DNA of 5,089 bases from Chloroflexota bacterium (GTDB lineage: Bacteria > Chloroflexota > Anaerolineae > VGOG01). How positions within the stretch are numbered: position 1 is the first letter of the stretch; the number at the start of each line of letters is the position of its first letter. The notes beneath the pieces were generated by a model that saw nothing but the letters and a program-made list of their open reading frames with translations, was not told where the DNA came from and did no database searches. The stretch spans positions 1 through 5,089 of the forward strand of contig JAUWYT010000158.1 in NCBI GenBank assembly GCA_030615705.1. Reading direction: 5' to 3'. Positions 1 through 4,509 of this stretch are shown piece after piece. Position numbers and translations under genes: made by a program.

Positions 1-82
1 TGGCTGGGGGCATGTTACTTTACTTCAAACGTCAGCGCTGGCTATAGTCTTGTGCTGCCCTCCTGCTCTTCAAAGCCGTCCG

Positions 83-94
83 CTACCGGACACT
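83..94. repeat. Left arm of a 12 bp inverted repeat (partner 552-563)
   Basis: CTACCGGACACT here is the exact reverse complement of AGTGTCCGGTAG at 552-563. The arm also overlaps a small local hairpin at 78-91 (GTCCG-CTAC-CGGAC). Without the 98-503 element and one copy of its flanking direct repeat, the two arms would be only about 43 bp apart. This suggests they formed one structure, or the ends of an older element, before the insertion. The function is unknown. Confidence 0.55.
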
Positions 95-97
95 TTT
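89..97. repeat. Left 9 bp direct repeat, probable target-site duplication
   Basis: GACACTTTT is repeated exactly at 504-512. The two copies lie immediately outside the inverted repeats at 99-121 and 481-503, which is the arrangement expected of a target-site duplication made by transposition. Confidence 0.6.
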
Positions 98-464
98 CTC
101 AGCATGCAAAAGCCGAGGGGTGGCTGGTGCCAATTGTGCCACAGGGTCTGCAAGGCACACAGGGGTCCACGCCCTTGGTGACCCAGTGCATGCTCTTGTG
201 ATTCTACCGACGGGCCACCAGCACGCTGCAGGCCCGCTCGGCGGGATTAATGCTATTGAACCGACATTGAGCTCGACGTTGCCGATAGTTGGGGATGTAC
301 GCACGATGCTTCTGGAGATAGCCGATCAGTTGGCCCAACTTGTTCACTTTGCGCGCCTTTTTCCGCAAGCCTCCCAAGCAGGTGATCGTGGTTCCTCCTG
401 TCTCGATGGGTCTCGGACAGAAGGATGCTGCGTGTCGCCCAGAATGGGTAGTTCGCCCGCTGTC
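98..464 (-). pseudogene. Transposase C-terminal fragment, degenerate
   Basis: On the minus strand the frame from 464 down to 207 is open and ends at a TAG at 204-206. It reads like the C-terminal region of a DDE transposase: a basic stretch GGLRKKARKVNKLGQLIGYL, then KHRAYIPNYRQRR, then NPAERACSVLVARR. After the TAG (possibly a mutated CAG) the same frame continues NHKSMHW. A shift of frame near 165-175 then gives CALQTLWHNWHQ. This order, with a Ser/Pro-Ala-Glu segment, a basic helix, then MHW and a Leu-rich end, resembles the ends of ISKra4- or ISLre2-type transposases by pattern recognition only. The N-terminal and catalytic parts are absent, a TGA closes the frame at 465-467, and no start is evident, so no active enzyme can be made. 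Confidence 0.5.
99..121. repeat. Left terminal inverted repeat of the IS relic
   Basis: This 23 bp arm begins TCAGCATGCAAAAG and ends GAGGGGT. It matches the reverse complement of 481-503 at 19 of 23 positions. Part of the match, GCATGC, is self-palindromic, but the similarity extends well beyond it. Confidence 0.6.
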
Positions 465-480
465 TCAGCGGCTGTCCTCT

Positions 481-503
481 ACCCCTCTACCTTTGCATGC
501 TAA
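481..503. repeat. Right terminal inverted repeat of the IS relic
   Basis: Read on the minus strand, this arm begins TTAGCATGCAAAGG and ends GAGGGGT, pairing with 99-121 (19 of 23). It is followed directly by the second GACACTTTT copy. Confidence 0.6.
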
Positions 504-512
504 GACACTTTT
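504..512. repeat. Right 9 bp direct repeat, probable target-site duplication
   Basis: A second exact copy of GACACTTTT (first copy 89-97), immediately outside the right inverted repeat. Confidence 0.6.
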
Positions 513-551
513 TGTACGGGCTCATTCTGAGTGCGAAGCGCGCCTGCCCTG

Positions 552-563
552 AGTGTCCGGTAG
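552..563. repeat. Right arm of the 12 bp inverted repeat
   Basis: AGTGTCCGGTAG is the exact reverse complement of 83-94. It ends 11 bp before the chosen rsmG start, so it lies within the leader of that gene and could affect its expression; no direct evidence for this is visible. Confidence 0.5.
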
Positions 564-574
564 AAATAAAGCCG

Positions 575-1330
575 ATGAAATTGCTATCTGAGAGCGCCCG
601 CCATCTAGGCTTAAGGCTGAACGAGGAGCACCTCAGGGCATTCGAAATCTACTACAGGGAACTGGTGGCCTGGAACGAGAAGTTCAACCTGACCGCTATC
701 ACCGACTACGATCAGGTTCAGATCAAGCACTTCCTCGATTCTCTCACTTGCCTGTTGGCCGACGAGGGCTTGACGAGGGCCATTTGTCAACAGCCGGGGG
801 TGAGGGTCATTGACGTGGGCGCTGGGGCGGGCTTTCCCGGCCTGCCTCTCAAGATCGTTTGTCCTGGCCTGCAATTGACCCTGTTAGAGGCTACCGGCAA
901 GAAGGTCGGCTTTTTGGAGCACATGGTTAGCCGCCTGGGGCTAGCGGGCGTGGAGGTCATCAGGGGGCGAGCGGAGGAGTTGGGTCGGGATGCGGCCTAC
1001 CGCGAACGCTACGACCTGGCCCTGGCCAGAGCGGTGGCCGAACTGTCCGTCCTGGTAGAATACGCCCTGCCCTTCTGCCGACTGGGCGGCCTTTTCGTGG
1101 CCCAGAAGGGGGCCGAGGGCGATGCTGAGGCGAAGGCGGCCGAAGGGGCCATGGCTACGCTTGGAGGCGTCTTGCGCTGCATTGTGTCTCTGGAGCTGCC
1201 GAATCTGGCCGAGCCCCGCTCCCTGGTAGTCGTCGAAAAGATAGCCCCCACGCCCGAAAAATACCCCCGCCGCCCGGGCATCCCCAGCAAGCGGCCTCTC
1301 AAGTCGCAAAGGAGCAAAGTCGCAGAGTAG
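575..1330 (+). CDS. rsmG: 16S rRNA (guanine-N7) methyltransferase RsmG (GidB)
   Basis: Predicted cytoplasmic SAM-dependent methyltransferase that makes m7G in the 530 loop of 16S rRNA (E. coli G527); loss of the family member typically gives low-level streptomycin resistance. The product is 251 residues, a little longer than the usual 210-240. Family marks in order are WNEKFNLTAI (about 33-42), the HFLDSL block (52-57), SAM-binding motif I VIDVGAGAGFPGLPL (78-92), the acidic LLE after strand 2 (103-105), RAVAEL (152-157) and QKG (177-179). The C-terminal TPEKYPRRPGIPSKRPL is typical of longer RsmG proteins. The ATG at 575 was chosen because the residues after it align with the usual RsmG N-terminus. 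An upstream ATG at 497 would add 26 unrelated residues starting inside a transposon end. No strong ribosome-binding site is seen. It converges on recF with a 9 bp gap. Confidence 0.95.
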   Translation: MKLLSESARHLGLRLNEEHLRAFEIYYRELVAWNEKFNLTAITDYDQVQIKHFLDSLTCLLADEGLTRAICQQPGVRVIDVGAGAGFPGLPLKIVCPGLQLTLLEATGKKVGFLEHMVSRLGLAGVEVIRGRAEELGRDAAYRERYDLALARAVAELSVLVEYALPFCRLGGLFVAQKGAEGDAEAKAAEGAMATLGGVLRCIVSLELPNLAEPRSLVVVEKIAPTPEKYPRRPGIPSKRPLKSQRSKVAE

Positions 1331-1339
1331 TAAGGCAAG

Positions 1340-2632
1340 TCAATAGCAAGCAATCGGTATTCTGTGCCCTGCTCCCCTGCTACCCTGCTCCTCTGCTCCC
1401 TTGGCTATTTCCTCAATTCTTCCTTCTTGTACCCTCAGCAAAGTGGCTTGAGCCAGAAAGTCGGGGCTGTAAGCGTTCCAATGGGTGGTGGTGAGGATGG
1501 CCTGTTGGCTATTCTTTATCGCCCTCATCAGATAACGGCGTCGAGCCTCGTCTAACTCGGACATGACTTCGTCCAGGAGCATGATGGGTCGTTCGCCCGT
1601 CTCCTTAGCCAGGAGCTTCGCCTCGGCCAGTCTCAGGGCCAGGACGATGGTGCGTTGCTGCCCGCGGGAGCCGTAGATGTTCATGTCCACGCCACCGACT
1701 AAAAAGCGCAGGTCATCGCGGTGGGGGCCGATCAGTGACATGCCCCGCTGAATCTCTTCGCGGGTGATCTCTCGCAACTGCTCCAGGAAAGACTCCCTGA
1801 TGCTGGATCTCGACCCCTCCCAGCCCCCCCTACGAGGGGGGGAGGGATGATTGGTCATCTCCGAGTCAAGCCCCAAGGGTATTTGGTAGCCTTTGTCGGG
1901 CATCCTGATGCTCGGCTCGTAGCGCAGAGATAGAGGCTCCCCTTGGCCTGTTAACTCCAGGTGGATGGCCCCAGCTAATTCATCTAGCTCGGCTACCACC
2001 TTCCGTCGGTGGGCGACCACGTGGGCTCCGTCTTCGGCTAGCTTCTGATCCCAGAAACGCAGTTGATCGGTACTGCCTCGGCGCTTTTGCAACTGGCGCA
2101 GGAGGTGGTTGCGCTGAGTCAGGACGCGACCATACCGTCGGACGGTGCGGCGGTAACGAGAATCAAACTGGCAGATGGTGGTGTCAAGATAACGTCGTCG
2201 CCTGCTGGGTGAGCCGGCAACCAAGTCAATATCCTGGCGCAGAAAGAGGACCACGTTGAGCTGGCCGATGAGGTCCAGGACACGCCTGGGCACGCCGTTG
2301 ATCCGAATCCGCTTTTTAAGGCTATAGCCGTTCGCCTCAGAAGCTGGCTCGTTAAGCAAGGTGATCTCAAGGCGCTGCAAAGCTACGTCCTTCTGCATCT
2401 GGCCTACCAGGCGAGCGAAGGTCAGTTCCTCCTCCTCGGCGAGCCAGTTGATCAGCTCTCGGTCGGCCGTCGCGTAAGGCGAGCGCGCCGTGGCCAGATA
2501 GTAGATAGCCTCGAGGAGATTAGTCTTTCCCTGGGCGTTCTCGCCCTGGATGAGGATGATGCCAGGGGGGAGCTCTAACTCCAGGCGAACGTAGTTTCTG
2601 AAATTGGCGAGGGAGAGATGCTTAAGGTACAC
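1340..2632 (-). CDS. recF: DNA replication and repair protein RecF
   Basis: SMC-like ATPase that binds gapped DNA and, with RecO and RecR, helps load RecA at single-strand gaps. With the GTG start at 2632 the product is 430 residues, against a usual 360-390. Visible motifs are the N-terminal MYLKHLSLANFRNY, Walker A GENAQGKT (about 30-37), the GPHRDD block (about 302-307), ABC signature YGSRGQQRT (320-328) and Walker B PIMLLDEVMSELD (349-361). GTG 2632 is preferred because GGAG lies 6 nt upstream and the protein then begins as RecF proteins usually do. ATGs at 2644 and 2680 give 4 or 16 extra residues with no good binding site. Two oddities explain the extra length: a repeat-derived insert at about residues 257-276 (NHPSPPRRGGWEG) and a low-complexity tail (GAEEQGSRGAG) from a tandem repeat. 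All motifs remain intact, so the protein is probably functional. It lies downstream of dnaN on the same strand. Confidence 0.95.
   Translation of the reverse strand: MYLKHLSLANFRNYVRLELELPPGIILIQGENAQGKTNLLEAIYYLATARSPYATADRELINWLAEEEELTFARLVGQMQKDVALQRLEITLLNEPASEANGYSLKKRIRINGVPRRVLDLIGQLNVVLFLRQDIDLVAGSPSRRRRYLDTTICQFDSRYRRTVRRYGRVLTQRNHLLRQLQKRRGSTDQLRFWDQKLAEDGAHVVAHRRKVVAELDELAGAIHLELTGQGEPLSLRYEPSIRMPDKGYQIPLGLDSEMTNHPSPPRRGGWEGSRSSIRESFLEQLREITREEIQRGMSLIGPHRDDLRFLVGGVDMNIYGSRGQQRTIVLALRLAEAKLLAKETGERPIMLLDEVMSELDEARRRYLMRAIKNSQQAILTTTHWNAYSPDFLAQATLLRVQEGRIEEIAKGAEEQGSRGAGHRIPIACY
1367..1398. repeat. 8 bp tandem repeat, four copies, in the recF 3' end
   Basis: Four consecutive 8 bp units: CCCTGCTC, CCCTGCTA, CCCTGCTC, CTCTGCTC (GAGCAGGG on the recF strand). 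Eight is not a multiple of three, so each unit is read in a different frame, giving the EEQGSRGAG-like tail of RecF. This is a low-complexity expansion that has overrun the original end of the gene. Confidence 0.7.
1805..1864. repeat. Palindromic repeat inserted within recF
   Basis: The centre, 1818-1847, is a hairpin: CCCCCCCT (1824-1831), loop ACG, AGGGGGGG (1835-1842), extended across a small internal loop by TCCC (1818-1821) with GGGA (1844-1847). On the recF strand it encodes NHPSPPRRGGWEGSR, which falls between two conserved parts of RecF and does not look like RecF sequence. Dispersed G/C-rich palindromes that encode similar Pro-Arg-Gly-Gly-Trp peptides are common as repeats in several bacterial lineages. 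The outer limits are estimated from where RecF-like sequence stops and resumes. Confidence 0.6.
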
Positions 2633-2657
2633 TTCGTGCTCCATCGCGAAGGCGACT

Positions 2658-2693
2658 AAACGCCCTCGGAGCTCGATCATCGCGAGGGCGTTT
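2658..2693. repeat. 11 bp inverted repeat just upstream of recF
   Basis: AAACGCCCTCG (2658-2668) and CGAGGGCGTTT (2683-2693) are exact reverse complements around a 14 bp spacer that itself contains GAGCTC. The hairpin would form in the leader of recF, 25 nt before the GTG start, and its loop contains the alternative ATG at 2680. Only three T residues close the stem and no U-run follows, so it is a poor intrinsic terminator. It could instead be an attenuator, an mRNA stabiliser or a protein site. The rest of the dnaN-recF gap shows no recognisable gene or convincing promoter. Confidence 0.5.
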
Positions 2694-2843
2694 GACGTCG
2701 CTGACTCAAAGATCGCTATCCACTGTAGGTTGGGGGAAGAGAAATCCTTCGGTCAACCACTACACATTGTGGCCCAACACAACGCTATATCCAATATCTA
2801 GTGGCTAATTGCGGGGCAGTTTCTGCTTCTGAGGCCGCAACAG

Positions 2844-2871
2844 ACATTAGATATTAGGTAGTAGGTATTAG
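2844..2871. repeat. 7 bp tandem repeat, four copies, over the dnaN stop
   Basis: Four 7 bp units run ACATTAG, ATATTAG, GTAGTAG, GTATTAG. The last unit contains the TTA that is the dnaN stop codon on the minus strand (TAA, 2868-2870). On that strand the unit reads like CTAATAC. It is a short degenerate tandem repeat of unknown role. Confidence 0.6.
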
Positions 2872-4025
2872 TCTGACCGCACGTGCATGGGCATGATCAC
2901 GTGAACGAAATCCACGTCCCCGATGGGCTTGATGACGCCGGGGCTAGAGGAGGTGGTGGTCTCCAAGGCTACCTGGGCGGCATCCATCACGGAAAGGACG
3001 TCAATAAGGTACTTGACGTTGAAGGCGACCTCGCTTTCATCTCCCTCTACCTGCGCGTCGATCTCGCCGACGTTATCGCCCAATTCGGCACTGGTGGCGG
3101 CGACAGTCATGTGGCCCGGTGCCAGCTCTCCGCCGGGGGCGACTTGGACGCGCACGATATTGGCCGCGTCACGGGCAAAGATGTTGGCTGTCTTGCAGGC
3201 CCTCAAGAAGCTGTTGGTGTTCACTACCGTGCGAGTGGAATAGCTCTTAGGGATGATCTGATGATAGTCGGGGAAATTGCCCTCGATGAGTTGGGAGACC
3301 AAGTCTACATTTGGCATGTGGAAAAGCACCTGGTTACGGGCAGGGGTGATGACCAGGGCAATGGCTTCCTCATCGGTGCTTATGCGCGCTAGCTCTGCCA
3401 GGGCCCGGCCGGGGATGATGACACTGGTCGGCTCTATCTCCGCAGGGAGCTCGGCGGTGCGCACCGAGAGGCGGAACCCATCGGCAGCGGCCAAAGTGAG
3501 TTGGTTTTCCTCGAACTTAGCCAGCACTCCGGTCAGAATCGGCCTGCTTTCATCGGTGGCAGCGGCTAAGACGACCTGCTCTATCATCCTCCTGAAGGCA
3601 GCGGGCTCCAAAGTGATCCGGCCTTCCCCTTCCTCGCCTGTGGTGAGCTCAGTCGAACCAACCGAGGGAATGAGCGGAAACTCCTGAGCGTCTATACCCT
3701 TGATGTTGGCCTCGTAACGGGCGCACTTGAGGTTGAGGGTTTGGGTGCGCACGATAAGCTCCATGTCTATGCGCTCAGGCGGCAGGGAGTTGACGAGGTC
3801 AATGAAAAGGCGGGCTGGCACCGTTGTAGCTCCGTCTTCTTCAACTTTGGCCCCGATCCAGCAGTTGATGCCGATCTCCAAGTCCGTAGCCGAAAGCTTC
3901 AGGCGGCCGTTGTCGGTGGAGAGCATAACATTTGCAAGCACGGGCAAGGTGCTGCGGGTGGCCACCGCTCGTCCCACCACGCTCAGGCCCTTAGCCAAAT
4001 TCTCTTGTAAGCAAGAAACTCTCAT
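2868..4025 (-). CDS. dnaN: DNA polymerase III beta subunit (sliding clamp) DnaN
   Basis: Ring-forming processivity clamp that encircles DNA and tethers the replicative polymerase and many repair proteins. The 385-residue product is about the usual length (365-385), with three clamp domains at roughly 1-125, 136-255 and 257-385. Typical sequence includes STLPVLANV (26-34), SATDLEIGI (46-54), ADGFRLSVR (181-189), IEGNFPDYHQIIP (247-259) and the C-terminal VIMPMHV (376-382), which lines the partner-binding pocket. The ATG at 4025 is chosen because AAGGAGG lies 8 nt upstream and the N-terminus MRVSCLQENLAKGL then matches clamp proteins; the frame stays open to 4091 but that adds unrelated residues. 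recF follows on the same strand after 235 bp. Upstream are small antitoxin-like genes rather than dnaA. Confidence 0.96.
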   Translation of the reverse strand: MRVSCLQENLAKGLSVVGRAVATRSTLPVLANVMLSTDNGRLKLSATDLEIGINCWIGAKVEEDGATTVPARLFIDLVNSLPPERIDMELIVRTQTLNLKCARYEANIKGIDAQEFPLIPSVGSTELTTGEEGEGRITLEPAAFRRMIEQVVLAAATDESRPILTGVLAKFEENQLTLAAADGFRLSVRTAELPAEIEPTSVIIPGRALAELARISTDEEAIALVITPARNQVLFHMPNVDLVSQLIEGNFPDYHQIIPKSYSTRTVVNTNSFLRACKTANIFARDAANIVRVQVAPGGELAPGHMTVAATSAELGDNVGEIDAQVEGDESEVAFNVKYLIDVLSVMDAAQVALETTTSSSPGVIKPIGDVDFVHVIMPMHVRSD

Positions 4026-4033
4026 GAACGTGA

Positions 4034-4040
4034 CCTCCTT
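4034..4040 (-). promoter_or_regulatory. Ribosome-binding site of dnaN
   Basis: AAGGAGG on the minus strand, 8 nt before the ATG at 4025. It decides this start over the longer open frame reaching 4091. Confidence 0.8.
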
Positions 4041-4087
4041 TGATAGAAATATGCCCTTCCTTTGGGTCTGGCGAACTCCAATCTTTC

Positions 4088-4255
4088 TCAAACCTGCAAG
4101 GGAAACTCTTCTAGGTAAAGCTCTGTGGCTTCTTTCAGATTGGCGATGGCTTCCTCAATGGTATATCCCTGACTAACCGTTCCAACTTCGGGGCATTCTG
4201 CAACATACAGGCCATCCTCCTTGTGGAGAACCGCTGCAAACGTTCGTGTCACCAT
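4088..4255 (-). CDS. HicB-like antitoxin-family small protein, no HicA partner
   Basis: A 55-residue protein, preceded by a strong AGGAGG (4263-4268) 7 nt before the ATG. The sequence MVTRTFAAVLHKEDGLYVAEC, then PEVGTVSQG, then YTIEEAIANLKEATELYLEEF has the order of the small HicB / UPF0150 fold: a beta hairpin with Gly-Tyr-Val-Ala, a VSQG turn, then a TIEEA-xx-NLKEA-xELYLE helix. In type II modules such proteins neutralise the mRNA interferase HicA; many orphan members of this family have no known job. Relatives usually continue about 15 residues beyond the LYLEEFPL region with a further strand; here a TGA (4088-4090) ends it after FPLQV, so it may be slightly truncated. No HicA-like gene is present on either side. 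It lies 26 bp after the 4282-4476 gene and 62 bp before dnaN on the same strand, so co-transcription with dnaN is possible. Confidence 0.8.
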   Translation of the reverse strand: MVTRTFAAVLHKEDGLYVAECPEVGTVSQGYTIEEAIANLKEATELYLEEFPLQV

Positions 4256-4262
4256 GTCAACA

Positions 4263-4268
4263 CCTCCT
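4263..4268 (-). promoter_or_regulatory. Ribosome-binding site of the HicB-like gene
   Basis: AGGAGG on the minus strand, 7 nt before the ATG at 4255. It supports this short reading frame being a real gene. Confidence 0.7.
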
Positions 4269-4281
4269 GTAGATACTGATT

Positions 4282-4476
4282 CTAGACTTCATCCTCCTCG
4301 TTATCCCAAAGCTTTGCCAAGATGACCTCTGCAGCGCTCTGAAGCTGGCTGCGCAATTCCCTCTCATCCTCCTGTTCTGGAACCACAACCAGCACCGCTA
4401 TGTCTTTGGGAAGATCAATGTCTTCGGGCAACTCGACAACCCGCTCGCCTTTGTATATTGCAGAGAGTGTTTTCAT
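4282..4476 (-). CDS. Small antitoxin-like protein, orphan, possibly shortened by an amber stop
   Basis: A 64-residue acidic protein starting at an ATG with AGGAG (4486-4490) 9 nt upstream. The N-terminus MKTLSAIYKGERVVELPEDIDLPKDIAVLVVVP resembles the short beta-rich DNA-binding half of many type II antitoxins (xAIYKxGxVxLxExxDLPxxxxVxVxxP). The rest is a helix ending AEVILAKLWDNEEDEV, like the toxin-wrapping tails that often end in EDEVW followed by a few more residues. Here a TAG (4282-4284) stands where the Trp would be. The frame after it continues NQYLQEVLTW and closes at 4249, overlapping the next gene's ATG. No PIN or MazF toxin follows; the HicB-like gene comes instead. I am fairly sure it is an antitoxin-type protein, but not of the family or partner. 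Confidence 0.75.
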   Translation of the reverse strand: MKTLSAIYKGERVVELPEDIDLPKDIAVLVVVPEQEDERELRSQLQSAAEVILAKLWDNEEDEV

Positions 4477-4509
4477 CAGAATCTTCTCCTATGCACCATT
4501 TCAGCTGGC

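Larger units (their letters stand above)
98..503. mobile_element. IS relic or MITE-like element with terminal inverted repeats
   Basis: The segment is bounded by imperfect terminal inverted repeats, 99-121 and 481-503, which match at 19 of 23 positions; the core AGCATGCAAA and the inner GAGGGGT are identical. It is flanked by perfect 9 bp direct repeats (GACACTTTT). The interior carries only the C-terminal part of a transposase on the minus strand, broken by a stop and a frameshift. The simplest reading is an internally deleted, non-autonomous copy of an insertion sequence. The C-terminal protein pattern and a 9 bp duplication would suit the ISKra4/ISLre2 kind of element, but I cannot confirm the family. 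It occupies most of the gene-free stretch before rsmG, and its right end lies 71 bp from the rsmG start. Confidence 0.6.

Noticed and set aside
120..503. Plus-strand open frame of 127 codons
   Set aside because: It lies entirely over the IS relic and starts and ends in its inverted repeats. The protein has no recognisable pattern, whereas the minus strand shows transposase-like sequence.
497..574. Upstream ATG for rsmG adding 26 residues
   Set aside because: The extra residues begin in the transposon end and do not resemble an RsmG N-terminus; no ribosome-binding site is seen.
2715..2724. Possible DnaA box (CTATCCACT) in the dnaN-recF gap, as a sign of a replication origin
   Set aside because: A single 7-of-9 match with no cluster of boxes and no AT-rich unwinding region. 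Another weak match, TTATCCCAA near 4301, lies inside a gene.
2701..2790. Small inverted matches such as CCAC...GTGG and GGTTG...CAACC in the dnaN-recF gap
   Set aside because: Stems of four or five bases are expected by chance in this length.
2883..3392. 169-codon plus-strand open frame opposite dnaN
   Set aside because: It is an antisense shadow of a well-supported dnaN; composition and content follow the clamp codons.
4026..4087. Promoter for dnaN between the HicB-like gene and the clamp
   Set aside because: TTCGCC / ATATTT with 17 bp spacing is too far from consensus to call.
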